In this document: positions 31,188-44,699 of the stretch, piece by piece
How positions within the stretch are numbered: position 1 is the stretch's first letter
How the letters are laid out: every line of letters starts with the position of its first letter
NCBI GenBank assembly: GCA_964007475.1
Contig: OZ023275.1
Coordinates: 33,723,381 to 33,787,380 of the forward strand
Length of the DNA stretch: 64,000 nucleotides
Source of the DNA: Hybos culiciformis
Lineage: Eukaryota; Arthropoda; Insecta; Diptera; Hybotidae
Direction: 5' to 3'
The notes under the pieces: generated by a model
What the model saw: the letters and a program-made list of their open reading frames with translations, nothing else
The model's database searches: none
Told to the model about the DNA's origin: nothing
Made by a program: the position numbers and the translations under genes

Positions 31188-34100
31188 GAAATTCACTGTA
31201 TCAATGAAAAGCGAAATTTACCATTTATTTCAATAAAAAATCCTCCAATAAAACTTTTAATAGATACCGGATCTACAAAATCTTTTCTTTCCCCAGAAAT
31301 AATTGATAAATATTTTCACAAGAAGAAAAAATATAAGCCCTTTGTTGTTTCAACATCATTTACTTCATCCAAACATGAATTCTGTATCAATATAGAAGCC
31401 TTTGAAGAATTCAACACAAATGTTGAACTTGAATTCTTTTCGTATAAATTTCATAATATTTTTGACGGACTTCTTGGTATGGACAAAAACTACAAGCTTC
31501 AATTCAAATACCAAACCATCTACTTACCACCCCAAATTCAGACATTCCTCTCGAAATTTTCGAAAGTAAGCCTCAATTATTATTACAAAAACTAATTCCC
31601 GCAACAACAGCTCTTCAGATAAAAATTCCAACTAACATAAACAATGGCGAAATAATTGTTCCAAAACAACTTATTCAAAATTGTATTATACCCGAGACTT
31701 TGACCATTTCAGATAATGGTTGGGCTTTAGTTGAAATACACAACAACTCTTCAACAGACACTAATATTACTGTATTATACCCAATAAAAGTAAATCCTAT
31801 GAAAAATAATTTCGAATATTATCACATGAATATCTCAGAAGAATACAGTATCTAACTACTTGACATAAATAAGTTAATCAGAACATCTCATATGAACGAC
31901 GAAGAAAAGTACAACATCTTATCCCTTTGCAAAAAATATACCGATATATTTCATTTGAATGACGAACACTTACCTTTTACAAACCAAATTAAACATAAAA
32001 TAAAAACCCATGACGAAATCCCAGTATATCAAAAAACTTATAGATACCCTTTTGTTCATAAGGAAGAGGTTAACACACAAATAAGAAAAATGTTAAATCA
32101 AGGTATTATAAGACCCAGTAATTCACCCTGGTCTTCACCAATTTGGATAGTACCAAAAAAACCTGATGCATCTGGAAAAAAGAAATGGCGAATTGTAATT
32201 GATTATAGGAAATTAAATCAAAAAACAATTGATGACAAATATCCCATACCTAACATAACTGATGTTCTAGACAAACTCGGAAAGTGTAACTATTTCACAA
32301 CTCTGGATCTTGCTAGTGGGTTTCATCAAATAGAAATGCATCCCGATGATATACCAAAAACTGCCTTCAATGCCGAAAACGGTCATTACGAATTTTTAAG
32401 AATGCCGTTTGGTTTAAAAAATTCCCCCGCCACTTTCCAACGAGTTATGGACAATATTTTACGGGATCTTGTAAACAAAATTTGTTTAGTATATTTAGAT
32501 GATATTATCATATTTTCAACCTCATTACAAGAGCATATCGTAAATCTTAAAACCGTATTCCAAAGACTTCGGGAAACTAATTTTAAGATCCAACTAGACA
32601 AATGCGAGTTTTTAAAAAAGGAAACTGCTTGTTTAGGCCATATCATAACTCCAGAAGGGATTAAACCTAACCCTGATAAAATTAATTGCATAAAAAATTT
32701 CCCAATCCCTAAAACTACAAAGGAAATTAAAAGCTTTTTAAGTCTCTTGGGCTATTACAGGAAATTCATTCCTGACTTCGCTAAAATTACTAAGCCCCTG
32801 ACCAATTGTTTAAAAAAAGGAATTAAAATTGATTTAAACGCTAATTACATGCAATGTTTTGAAACTTGCAAACAACTTCTCATTAATGAACCACTTCTTC
32901 AATATCCTGATTTTTCCCAAAATTTTAACCTAACAACCGATGCAAGTCAATTTGCTATTGGAGCTGTCCTGTCTCAAGGTTCCATAGGCTCAGACAAACC
33001 AATCGCATACGCTTCGCGAACTCTTAATCAAGCTGAGCAAAATTACAGTACAATTGAAAGGGAACTCTTAGCCATTGTATGGGCTACTAAATATTTCCGA
33101 CCATATTTATACGGACGAAAATTTAATATATATACGGATCATAAACCCCTTCATTGGTTATTTTCAATAAAAGACCCAAACGCGCGACTCACTAGATGGA
33201 GACTTAAACTAGATGAATTCGATTATAATATTATTTACAAAAAAGGCACTTTAAACAGTAATGCGGATGCATTGTCTCGAATAAGAATAATCGAATTAAA
33301 TGTAAACTCAGTTAACGAAGAAATTAGTGACAACGAATCTATAGTAGCAAATATTTCGGAAAATTCTTATATAGAAGATTGTGACACAATTCACACAAAT
33401 CTTGAAGATCCAATTTTAAAAATACCTATTTCGGAAACTCCAATCAATTACTTCAAAAATCAATTAATTTTAAAAATTGTGTGGTATCATCCAACATCCC
33501 CTAAATTAATTCGTCTCTTCGGAGATCGAACAAGAACAATTATTGAAATATCTACAACTGAGTTTGAAAAAGATGTTGTAAATATTTTCAAAGAACTTTC
33601 ACTTTCAAATAAAAAATATGCTTTTCAAATTGATAAAATAGAATTTTATCCCAAACTTTGTCGCATACTCCAAAATACCTTCAAAAACTCAACCTTGCAA
33701 CTTATAAATTGCAATAAAATCGTAACTGATGTTAAGTCTTCAGAACAAAGAAATGAAATAATTAAAACATTCCACGACTCAAAAAGTAATCATAGAGGAA
33801 TAATTGAAGTTGAAAGAGAAATCAAAGCAAGATATTATTGGCCGAATATAAAAAACGATGTTACTACTTATATTAATAACTGTGAACTTTGTCAAAAAAT
33901 GAAATATGACAGAAACCCACCTAAACAAAAATTTGAATTTACTCCAACTCCTTCAGAACCTTTTGAAATAATACATGCTGATACTTTTACAATAAAAAAT
34001 CAAAAATTTCTAACCATAATAGACAAATTTTCCAAGTATGCCCAAGCTTACCCCCTCACTGGTTTAACAGCTATTCGCGTAGCTAAAGTGTTTATAACTT

Positions 34101-34783
34101 TTATGGCACATCACGGATCTCCTAAACTACTCGTGATGGACAATGGTACAGAATTAAAAAATAATCTAATAAAAGAATTTGCCTTACTACATAAAATCCA
34201 AATTCATTACATCACTCCATTAAATCCAAATTCAAACAGCCCAATAGAAAGATTTCATTCAACTATTATTGAACATTTAAGAATCCTTTCGGAAACAAAA
34301 AAAGAAATGAACATTTTGGACATTATGCCTTATGCTATTCTTGGATATAATCATTCCCTTCACTCAACGACAAAACATAGACCCATCGAAATAATTAATG
34401 GCCACCTAAATCTTAACAATCCTTTTGATATAGATATAACTCAAAACCTTTATAACAATTATTTAATTGAACATAAAAATATGACACAGGAGATTTATAA
34501 AAATATTCGACAAAAAGTTATAGAAACAAAATTTAAAACCACCGACAAACATAACGAAATTAGACACGACCCATTAAATTACCAGCCCGAAACCTTAATG
34601 TATCATAAAACCAGAGCACGCGACAAAATGAGTCCAAGATTTAAAACTCATTTAGTCACACAGGATAATGAAATAACGGCTTCAACTCCTCTGAAAAATT
34701 ACCATAAAAATAATTTAAAAAGACCATTAAATAATCAAAATAAAATTATCTTACAGGCTAATAATCCTGTTGCCAATCAGTAA
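31188..34783 (+). pseudogene. Errantivirus pol with open RT-RNase H-integrase (copy 2)
   Basis: The protease segment is broken by a 7-bp deletion near 31484 (GGTATGGACAAAAAC) and a TAA at 31853-31855. From the ATG at 31892 a 963-codon frame is open to 34783. In that frame the RT YLDD box is at residues 201-204, preceded by LDLASGFHQ and [11 protein letters not shown]. The RNase H motifs TTDASQ, ERELLA and YTDHKP, the HHCC finger and the D,D,E integrase motifs are intact. The frame overlaps env at its end. Without protease and an intact Gag, autonomous replication is unlikely. Confidence 0.88.
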
Positions 34784-36390
34784 TGGCCAGGAGCTAAAAT
34801 TCACCAATTTAAACACCAATCCTGGAATACTACCTTTTAACCTAGGAAACGCCAAACTTAAAAGAACAGAACATACGTTTATACATTATTACGATTTGGA
34901 ACAACTGGAAACCGAACTAACTAAAATTATAAAACAAAATCAATTAATTAAGACAACTTTTTATCTGAACCCAACATACATATCTGAAGTTAAGAGCCTA
35001 CAAAAAATAATAGACATTCAAATTAATAATACAAGAGAGAAATTAAATTCCATGTTACCTAGTTCTAACCGTAATCGTAGAGGCCTTATTGACGGAGTAG
35101 GGACAATAGTAAAATTCATTACCGGAAATTTAGATGCTAATGATGAGAAAAGATATGATAATGTAATACAAAAATTAACTAATAACCAGAATAATATAAT
35201 ACAAGCAACCAATAAACAACTATCATTAAATACAAAAATATTAGAAGAATATGATAGAGTTATCACTGAAATAAAAAATGACATAGAACAAATTACTACC
35301 ACAATAAACAAAGAATTAATTACAAAAATAAATGACGACTTTGACTTAAGGAAATACATACTAGCCCGAAGTACCCTCAGTGAAATAAGTTCTATACTAA
35401 ATATCGTTATAGATAAATTAAACAATATCGAAAATTCAATAGCTTTTGCAAAACTAGGTATATTGCATATTAGTGTGCTTAAAAAACACGATTTAAAATT
35501 CATAATTAATACAATATTAAAATATTATTCTGATAAAGAACTATTTTTCGAAACTGATATTTCTGAAAGTTATTACAAAATTATTAACATTGATTATTAT
35601 ATTTCAAACAAAAAAATTGTTTTCTTATTACATTTTCCAATATTTTATCCAAAATTATTTTCATACTATCATTTATATCCCATTCCAACAATAAACAATA
35701 CTATGATAATTCCTCCAAAACCTTTCCTAATATTAGAAAAAGACACTCACATATACCAGGATTCAGAATGCAAGAAAATTGAACACATGTATTATTGTAC
35801 AACAGACAACCTTATTAATAACGAGAAAGAATCTGAATGTTTACAAGAAATCCTGCAACTAAATAGACGAATTGCGAAGAAGTTAAAGTCAAAATAACAA
35901 AAAATATTATAACCCCAATAAATGCAGAATATTACATCGCTATTTTAATAAATAAAACCAAAATCCATGTAAATTGCAATAGAGTTGATTTTACCACATT
36001 AAATGGAGTATTTCTCATACAACTACCCAACAACTGTAGTTTTGAAACAAATAATAAGTTTTATATTAACATTGAAGGTACCTTTATTGGACAACCATTA
36101 TTATTACCTGACGTCAAAATTCCTTCAGATAGTAATAAAAATATATCTGAAATAACAATATCCGACATAAAATTAAAAAATATAATAATTTTACATGAAA
36201 AGCAGAAACTAATCAAATTAATAACTTCAGATAATACACCTAAGACAACATTTTGGATAACTAATGGACTACAGTTTCTCATAATCATTATCATTATTAT
36301 AATTATTACAATATTCTTATTAAAAAAATTAAATCCATCAACAAAGACAAAGGCATCACCAACTAAAATTGCAGAAACTCTCGTATTATA
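34757..36390 (+). pseudogene. Errantivirus envelope, frameshifted (copy 2)
   Basis: This is the same env gene as in copy 1, starting at the acceptor 34756. A 7-bp deletion near 35867 (AAATAGACGAATTGC) shifts the frame and ends translation at 35897, about 375 codons after the TTG. The rest, including the membrane anchor, continues in another frame to 36390. The furin-type site and fusion-peptide region are unchanged. Confidence 0.85.
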
Positions 36391-36412
36391 GAGTTTTGTC
36401 TCATAAGGGAGG

Positions 36413-36786
36413 AGTAATGTACATCAAATCTACATTCAATAAACCCACAATAATTGATTATTCAAATATTATTTCATACTTTGTTTTGCTTTATTTATAA
36501 TTATATTAAGATAAAATCTTAACGCACTTTTTGCTTATTAATCAATAATCTATGTAATGTTTACACAAGTGTCCAATAAGATTCTTTGTTTCATTATAAG
36601 AAATAATTAAAGATAACTTTAAGTACAGTTTGATGATGATTTCCTTTTGTTCATAAAATTCAGGAAATAAAAAGTTCAGTTATAATTAGTATCTAAACCA
36701 TAAAGGTTGTAATAAAAAGAAAAGTTTAATAAATATAACATTTCATAAAATTTAAATTCATGTTTTATTAAATAAGAAATATAATT
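36413..36786 (+). repeat. 3' LTR, errantivirus copy 2
   Basis: This is 374 bp, preceded by the AAGGGAGG purine tract and followed by AGTG. It shares the TCAGGAAATA variant with the copy 1 3' LTR, which supports duplication of an already inserted element. Confidence 0.92.
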
Positions 36787-36839
36787 AGTGCAATTTTTCC
36801 CTCTTTTTTATTATCTAATATGTTTGTAAACTATTTGCG

Positions 36840-37415
36840 GACAGTTCACCTAAAATCAATTCAACGAATAGCATTTCACCGAATAGCAATTCACCGAATA
36901 GCAATTCACCGAATAGCAATTCACCGAATAGCAATTCACCGTATAGCAATTCACCGTATAGCAATTCACCGTATAGCAATTCACCGTATGAGGAATTCAC
37001 CGTATGAGCAATTCACCGTATGAGCAATTCACCGTATAGCAATTCACCGAATAGCAATTCACCGAAAAACGAGAGAGGGTGGGGGCCGGTGGGCGGGCGG
37101 ACTGGTGGTTGGTCAGTGGGATCCCACTGACCAACCACCAGTCCGCCCGCCCGCCCGCTCGCCCGCCGGCCCCCACCCCCTCTCGTTTTTCGGTGAATTG
37201 CTATTCGATGAATTGCTATACGGTGAATTGCTCATACGGTGAATTCCTCATACGGTGAATTGCTGTTCGGTGAATTGCTATTCGGTGAATTGCTATTCGG
37301 TGAATTGCTATTCGGTGAATTGCTATTCGGTGAATTGCTATTCGGTGAATTGCTATTCGGTGAATTGCTATTCGGTGAATTGCTATTCGTTGAATTGATT
37401 TTCGGTGAACTGTCC
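36840..37415. repeat. Fold-back core with CGGTGAATTGC arrays, copy 2
   Basis: This is the equivalent of 16262-16880: left array 36840-37075, GC-rich palindromic core 37076-37185 (centre TCAGTGGGATCCCACTGA), right array 37186-37415. The right array has fewer units than in copy 1, and the core has lost part of the CCGCCCG run. Confidence 0.88.
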
Positions 37416-37545
37416 GCAAATAGTTTACAAACATATTAGATAATAAAAAAGAGGGAACAATTGCACTGCACATTATAACTTATAATAAAATGTCATAAAT
37501 TAGAATTTATTTAATTACATATATTTTAGAAAGCCAAAATCATAT

Positions 37546-37610
37546 GGACGATATGGCTTAGTGGCTAGAACATCAGACTATGAGAGTAAGGGTGTCAGGT
37601 TCGATTCCCA
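37546..37610 (+). repeat. tRNA-like module in right arm, copy 2
   Basis: This corresponds to 17012-17080, with GGCTTAGTGGCTAGAACATC and a B-box-like GGTTCGATTCCC. Here TCAGG replaces the TCCGG of copy 1. Confidence 0.6.
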
Positions 37611-40309
37611 AAGAATACATTTTTTTTTTTAATTTTTTAATTTTTTTGAACATAATAATAGGTTTAAGAAATAAAAATTTTGTTATTGGTAGGATATGTA
37701 ATTTTTTTGCTTGTAATATTGGGCCCTATATATACATATATTTGAAATTAAAAAAAGTCTGGAAGTGCCAGGCAGCCGCAAAGTACGATAATTATGAATT
37801 CCTACCCAAAATGTTTGGTCTGGTAATCTTTATTTCACCAGAGCTACCTATTTTGGAAAATTTTTTTTTGCATATTTTGAGCCGGGAAAACCCTAACCGT
37901 AGCTCTCTACCCAAAATTTTTGGGCAGGTAATCTTTGTTTCAACGGAGCTATCTATTTTGAAAATTTTTTTTTTTGCATATTTTGAGCCGGGAAAACCCT
38001 AACCTAAAATTTTTGGGCAGGTAATCTTTATTTCAACGGAGCTATCTATTTTGAAAATTTTTTTTTTTGCATATTTTGAGCCGGGAAAACCTATAATGAT
38101 AAATTACTTGATCGATATCTATACTATTAATGCCAAAATATACCTATGTTGTTTATCAAGGCTTTAATAAAATTATTTGTAACGAGTTTAGTGCGACCAA
38201 TATTATAAATTTGTTTTATAGGATATAATGTTTATAACTTTAGTGGTTACATGATCTCTGTAAAAAAATAAAACAAAAACATGAAACATGAAATGTGATC
38301 ACTTTTCTTACTTATTTTTCTCTCGGAAAATTCGTACTTTTTTTTAGCGTTTATTATCTTATTAACTACAACAGGATTAACAAATGCTTGTTTAAATACA
38401 TATATATACATATAACTGTCTTGTCATAGTAAGTGGTAAAACATGTTTGAAAATTAGTTGGGACTTAAGTGATATTATATCCGGTGTCTTCATGTTTTTA
38501 TGAATGATCACAAGATGATGTTAATTCTATTGTGAAAATAAGATTGCAAGAAAAAGCTGTGAATATTGCAGAACGCTGCCCACAATATTGAAAAATAGTT
38601 CATTCAACCCGCTATTAAAAAACTGATTTTTGAATAGCATAGTTTTTTTTCACAATTAAATTTTTAAAATGAAATAGGATCTCGATACTTAAATTTATGC
38701 ATCTGTCAACGTTTCCAATATTTTTTACATCCATTTTATAGCAATATTCAATTGCACTAATTTATATATGAAATTTTACAGTGAAATTTTACAGTTTTGA
38801 ACTAAGTTCGCAAATAAGTTTTTAGCTACATTTTAATTTTATAATATGTATTATAAAATTATAAAACACTATTTATTAATTAAAAGTTTTTTCTATTTAT
38901 ATAAATCAAAATAAAAAATCAAAGAGCGCCTAATTTGCAAATTTTTTTGAACCAAAAAATAACCTTTGCCACCAAATTTGCTACAATTTTACTTAGCTCT
39001 GTGTTTTGCTTCAAAAATAGAATGTGTTTATAGAATATGTATATAGAATATGTATATAGAAAATTAAAAAAAAAAAATAATTTGTGGCTGATAAAAACAT
39101 TTTGGTTTGTTTAAATATCTCAAAAAAATTAATTATTATGAAAAAAAAAATTAAAATATTTCACAAAAATCTCATCATTTTAAATGTACCTAAAATAACT
39201 TCAAAATAATTAAAATGAAACCATGTATTTCAGAGCATTTCAATATCTTGCCTTATTTAATATGGTGTTATTTCTAAGTCTAAAAAATATTAAATTCTAT
39301 TAGTGTGCTTCCGATATTGAAAAACTCACGCTTCATGCCTGATTTGTATATAAAATATCGTATGATTATTAGTTTAATTTTAGTTTCCCTTACAAATTAT
39401 AAATTGTTTATAAATTAATTTGATCATTGAGTTCTCTTATAACAAAAATTAATTATTATACCTAAGAAGTTAGAAAATTTTAATAAGACGTGATTAGTGA
39501 AATATTTTTGTATAATTCACGATATTTTGATAAACTTAAAAATTTTTTTTTCTTTCAAAAATATTTTAATAGAAACATTTTTGTTGTACGAGTATTGCAT
39601 ATAATTTTTAAATTTTACACTTCTAAAGCTTAGATCTGTATCAAAGTTTCCCAAAGTTCGAAGTTGGTCAGTTGGTATTTTTTATTGAGAAATTTCATCT
39701 AAGAAACGTTAAAGACGCCTTGTCACGAATAAAATTTCTTTTCAATAAAAGTCGAATGAAAATTATTGATTCAAACTTTATCGTTAAATAAATTAATATT
39801 GAACCGTTACCAAGAAACAAATTTCAGAATTGAAAATATAGAAATTAAAAAATAATTTCGATTTAGGCCTAATCTGACCTTTAATGAAAAATCGAGTTTC
39901 AATTTATATTCGTTTTATTATATCTGTGCAACAACGATCGAAACTATTTCTAATATTTATGTATAATAGTTAATCAAACTATTCAATGAAAAAGGAATTA
40001 TTGAAATATTGAAAAGTTTTTTTCAAAAAATATAAATTTAATTAATATTGTTTAGTAAAGTACGAATTGTAAGAGTTTAACATTTGTTGCAATTATAACA
40101 ATTTAAATGCTAGAAAAAATTTAATAATAATGATCGTTATTAACAATTATTTCTCGATTTTTATTCTTTTGATAGTTACATTAATATTGGTTGTAATATC
40201 AGATGGTTCTGTAAGAATAAGATAGAAAAAAAATTTAATAAATAAAATTAAGTAAATTAATGTAACAGTCACGTAACAGTATATTATTTTTTTATATTTT
40301 TATTTATAG

Positions 40310-41007
40310 ATACTACTACCATTACCTTTAACTGTGGAGTTACCATCTGAATTAAAACCGTTTCACAGAATAAGAGTAACCGGAAAAGTGAAGCCTAACG
40401 CTAAAAGGTAATTTCAAATTGAATTATCTAAATTTACATAAATTTGAAAAGTTTTATCAATCCATGTCCTGTAATCCTTTGAAACTTAACAGGAAAAAAA
40501 AAAATTGTTGCCGAGTGGTATTGGTAGAACACATGTATTTATAAATTTAAGAATTTAAAGAGAAAAATTCTTTATAAATTTCTGTTTTAAATGTCATTAG
40601 AACTAAGCTCGTGACTTTTGACATAAACGCATTCATAAATTGTTTTATTCCTTTTTAGTATAACAATTAATATGCAATGAAAATCTTGCAGTATAAAGGG
40701 AGATGCATCTTGTGAAAAAGCCCTTCATTTTAGAATTCGATATGATGAGAATAGAATGGTTAAAAATACTTTTAAATCTAGTAAATGGTCAAATGAATGG
40801 GAATATGGGCCTATTCCCAATATAACTAAAGGAAATCAGTATGATTTTATTTTTATTGTTTTAGAAAATTCGTTTGAATGTATAATAAATGATAACTATT
40901 ATACAACATTTAAATATAGACTACCATTGCGTAACGTAAAGTTAATTAATGTTTACGGCGATTTCGAGCTTTATTCGATTGATTTATGTGATAATCAATG
41001 TGTTTAA
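40310..41007 (+). pseudogene. Galectin, last two exons with nonsense codon (copy 3)
   Basis: The exons correspond to copy 2: 40310-40407 and 40659-41007, with the same splice signals. In the second exon the codon after ATG-CAA is TGA (40678-40680), where copy 2 has TCA. This is a premature stop before the sugar-binding core. An ATG at 40756 opens the remaining 83 codons, but that product would lack the first half of the beta sandwich. Apart from this codon, the protein from HFRIRYDENR to the end matches copy 2, which suggests recent inactivation. Confidence 0.85.
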
Positions 41008-41666
41008 GTCAACAACTAATAATAAAATAAGTATTATAATTATATAACAACAAAATAATTATTTTATTTTTGAATTTTTGCTCTCAATAAATGGCAATTT
41101 CATTAATGTGTTTGTTTTTGATAAGGCTCTTCAGAGCTTAAATAATACTTCAATTAGTTAAGGTATCACAGATTCAAAATTATTAATCGATAAACTGATG
41201 ATAAATCAATAAAATCTATTATCATTGTAAAATAATTTAAATAATATTTTATTATGAAGTCTGAATACATCATATTTCTAATAAACACTGATCCCTAATA
41301 GGCTTCTGAAAAACCCTGAATTGTTAATTGAGATATATGAAAACATATTAGACATATTGTCATGTTCTTAAAAGAATATAATATAAGAACTACTCAAGCA
41401 AAACATAAATGCAAATTTCAATTATTCAAATATACCATAATTCTTACATATAAAACACATAAAGAAATCACATATAAAATTCATAAAGAAATCATTAATG
41501 TTTTCGCGTCAATACTATAAATATAAAAATATGATGATTTTTAGAATTATGACATGAATTAAAAAAAAAAATCATAATTTAAAATGTTAATTTTAGAAAT
41601 TCATTAACACAATTATTATTATTTCTTGTTTACATTATTTTATTTTTACACAATATTTTTCTTTAC

Positions 41667-41748
41667 CTATTTAGAATTATTCCAACCATACTTAGCTACA
41701 AAATATTACCGAAAATATTTTGCATAATGTTTCACCTAAAGTCCATTC
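41667..41748 (-). pseudogene. GPCR exon encoding TM3 with 19-bp deletion, copy 3
   Basis: This corresponds to the 101-nt TM3 exon of copies 1 and 2 but is only 82 nt long. Nineteen bases in the middle of TM3 are missing around 41695, which shifts the frame. The splice-like ends are preserved. Confidence 0.8.
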
Positions 41749-42161
41749 CTAGAACCAAAAAATCATATTTAATCAAGGACAATAATAATTTTTTAAAATA
41801 GGGCCAGTTAAAATTTAATTTATAGCAACTAATTATTATTGCACGATCCTTTCATTTTGTCAATAACATAATTTAATCTAATGAAAAATCTTTCGTGGTT
41901 CTATTTTTAAATTTTTTCATAGTGAAATAGATAAATCTTACATATCTGATAATCATCTTAGGTATTTTATATGTATCAGATATTCAGCTTATATATTCAT
42001 ATAAAACGATTTAAAGATCGATTCAAATGTTAGAGGCTCGATTTTTTTGGCTATAATAAACACAACTGATAAATTACCTTTTATTTTTATTGAAGTATAA
42101 TTTAATAAAAATAATTAAAAAATAAAAAGTCATATAAAAGGATAGACTTCAAAAGACTTAC

Positions 42162-42283
42162 CAATGGCATACTAATAGAACAAAATAATAAATCCGACAC
42201 ACATAATGACAATACAAATGCTGTTGTTGCATGACTTCTCATTTTAGGGAATTATAGTAAAGCTATTATTGTTATTAAATTTC
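42162..42283 (-). pseudogene. GPCR exon encoding TM1 end to TM2, copy 3
   Basis: This is the same 122-nt exon as in copies 1 and 2, with the shared in-frame TAA and the KMRSHATTAFV version of ICL1. Together with the frameshifted TM3 exon it forms a clearly dead receptor fragment. Confidence 0.8.
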
Positions 42284-42942
42284 CTTAAAAAAAAATAATA
42301 GGTATAAAAAATAATGTGGAAATATAATAGTAGTATCTTTTTAATTTCTATATTTCTCAGTACATCTTTTGTCTTCCGCTTGATTGCTTCTTTATTTGAA
42401 TATATACTTAAAAATAAACACGCACAAATCTCCGCAAATACACACACCGAATGTGGAAAAACAACGGATGTCATTTTTTGGTAAAATTAAAATCTAAAAA
42501 TTAAAATAAAAAAATGTGAACATATGGAGAGAATCATTATAATAAACATAACTCAAATTTAATATTTTTAATTCTCATAAGGGCCTATAATTTTTTGAAT
42601 TCATAAAATATAAAAATATAATACTGTAACACTGTAATTAGGGTTAAGGTTTAACTGGTAAGGTGTAACTGATGATCTAAATTATTTTTAACTCTGGATT
42701 TTATCGATATTTCACACTGACGTCGAATTTTTAAATTTTTAATTTAATGCCGTATTCAAGAAAAGAAATTTTTTGGAATGAATGATTTCAAAAATTCAGG
42801 AATTTAGAAAAACTGGCCTGAAATTTATTATTATGATATAATATGATCCTGAGTTATTTTAACTATTTGCTTCAATATAAGAAAACGAAAGCAATATGAC
42901 TACAAAGTTAATTAATAATAATTTAAAATTAAAAAAAAAATA

Positions 42943-43195
42943 AGTTAAAAACGAGTTTTCAAAAAAACTGAGGCCAGGCCGCATGAAAAAGTAGGAAATA
43001 ACTTTTTCTTCACACACAGAGGTGGACTCAGATTTTTTGATTGGGACGTAAGTGATATGATTCATGAAGAGAAAGAATATTCAAGAGAAATGTCCCAATC
43101 AAAAAATCTGAATCCACCTCTGTGTGTGAAGAAAAAGTTATTTCCTACTTTTTCATGCGGCCTGGCCTCAGTTTTTTGGAAAACTCGTTTTTAAC
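42943..43195. repeat. Long hairpin, copy 3
   Basis: This is the third occurrence of the hairpin, with arms still highly complementary. Here a substitution that makes TTTCCTAC on one arm is matched on the other arm (GTAGGAAA). That could reflect compensatory change or conversion between arms. Confidence 0.75.
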
Positions 43196-44699
43196 TTATT
43201 TATATTTTCTGCCTTTTTCACGTTAACTAAATTGTTATTATGTGCTGCATGGATGTTTGAAAACAATTTTATGACTAATCATATTGATGAAAATTTTTCC
43301 GATGATTTTTCCGCTTTTTCGGGTTTTCCATGGAGTTTTATGCAAAAGCAACTTTATGCAACACATTTCGCTCTACAACTTTGTCTCAGGTTGCAAAACG
43401 CTCAAACGCTTCCTTGGTCGGAAAAACTCCGGAAAAGCGTTTTACATGAATTTTCTTCGATTTTTTCTGCAAGTTTTCACCATTGTCGGAGAGAAAGTAA
43501 TGATGCCAGTTGATAGGGAACTTGATCCTGCATAATTTAGAAAACTTTTTTACCGCAAAATTTTCCGGAAATGTCGGAAAATTCCGGAAAATTTTTTCGG
43601 AAAAATTAGAAAATTTTGCATTTTTTCTAAAACGGATTTATCACTACTCAAATTTGTACCAAATTTTCAAATGATTTTTCCCGATTTTCCGGGTTTTCCA
43701 AGGAAATTTCCGCTTCAAATTTTGATAGCTTCAATTGCCACGCGACATGAACTTGTGTGCCAAATTTCAGCTCGCTGTGATGACGAAAAGTGGGTCTACG
43801 AGAGTGTCCAAAATAGTAAAGAAATATACAGACAAATTACTTTCCAAGTTAATAAGAATTGTGTCCTCAAAAAAAATTGTAATTATTGTCACTTTTAATT
43901 TTAAAGAATAGAATTTTGATTACAAAAAAATATTATTATTATTTTTCTTTTAAATTTAGTAAAAAAAAGTGTCATCACGATTCATTTAAATTATAATAGA
44001 ATTGTTATTTTTTTTATTTCGAAAAGTTATTAAATTTATAACCATCGTGATCAATGTGTAAAAAGCAATTTCTTTAATTTTAATTTATAAAATTGAGAAA
44101 TCATAATGACTTGAAGGAATTGTTAATAAAAAATAACCATTATAAAAAATATTTATGAATTTCAGAAATTAAAATACTAGGAAACCTTAAATATCATATA
44201 AATCTTAAGTAATATAAATTAATGCTTTTATTATAATCTAATTATCTTATTCCTCAAAACGTATCGAAAAATCGAATAATTCTAATTAAATTTTATTCTA
44301 TTTCCTAATCATTTTAGAAACAAAATTTCATATATGTAATAATAGAATTTGGGCAAAGTGGTGTGGTATTTTGCTAAATGTGATCTTAGGTTCATTTATC
44401 ACTTCGACCTGGAATTTGTGTTTAAATTTTGTACTTAATTTTTTATTAGTATAATTTTTAAAACATTTTATGCAGAGAAGATTAGATACACCTGAACCTG
44501 ATTATGCACATTTATCATTAATAGTATAAACATAATTGTAAGACGATTTTTTTTTCAAATAAGAATTTCATTCACCTTCTATTAAGAAATAATATAAAAA
44601 TTCAATTGGAACTAAAAATCTAATTCTTGAAAATGATCTCTTTAAATTTTTTGTACGGCATACTTAATCTGAAACGGAGTATATGTTCGTCATATTTGT

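Larger units (their letters stand above)
27716..36786 (+). mobile_element. Errantivirus-type Ty3/gypsy element, copy 2
   Basis: This has the same element, site and AGTG duplication as copy 1 (27712-27715 and 36787-36790), with LTRs at 27716-28089 and 36413-36786. It spans 9071 bp because a 1138-bp DNA transposon lies in gag. It keeps the same solo LTR in gag. RT-RNase H-integrase is open, but protease and env are disrupted. Confidence 0.93.
20159..40679. repeat. Tandem unit copy 2 (about 20.5 kb)
   Basis: This is the second head-to-tail copy. It shares the errantivirus, at the same site with the same nested solo LTR, with copy 1. It shares the 760-bp hAT-like insertion and a roughly 520-bp deletion in the left arm of the giant inverted repeat with copy 3. 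Private events are a 1.1-kb transposon inside gag, a deletion that removes one DC-STAMP exon, and a deletion of about 0.7 kb near 25475 relative to copies 1 and 3. Confidence 0.93.
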
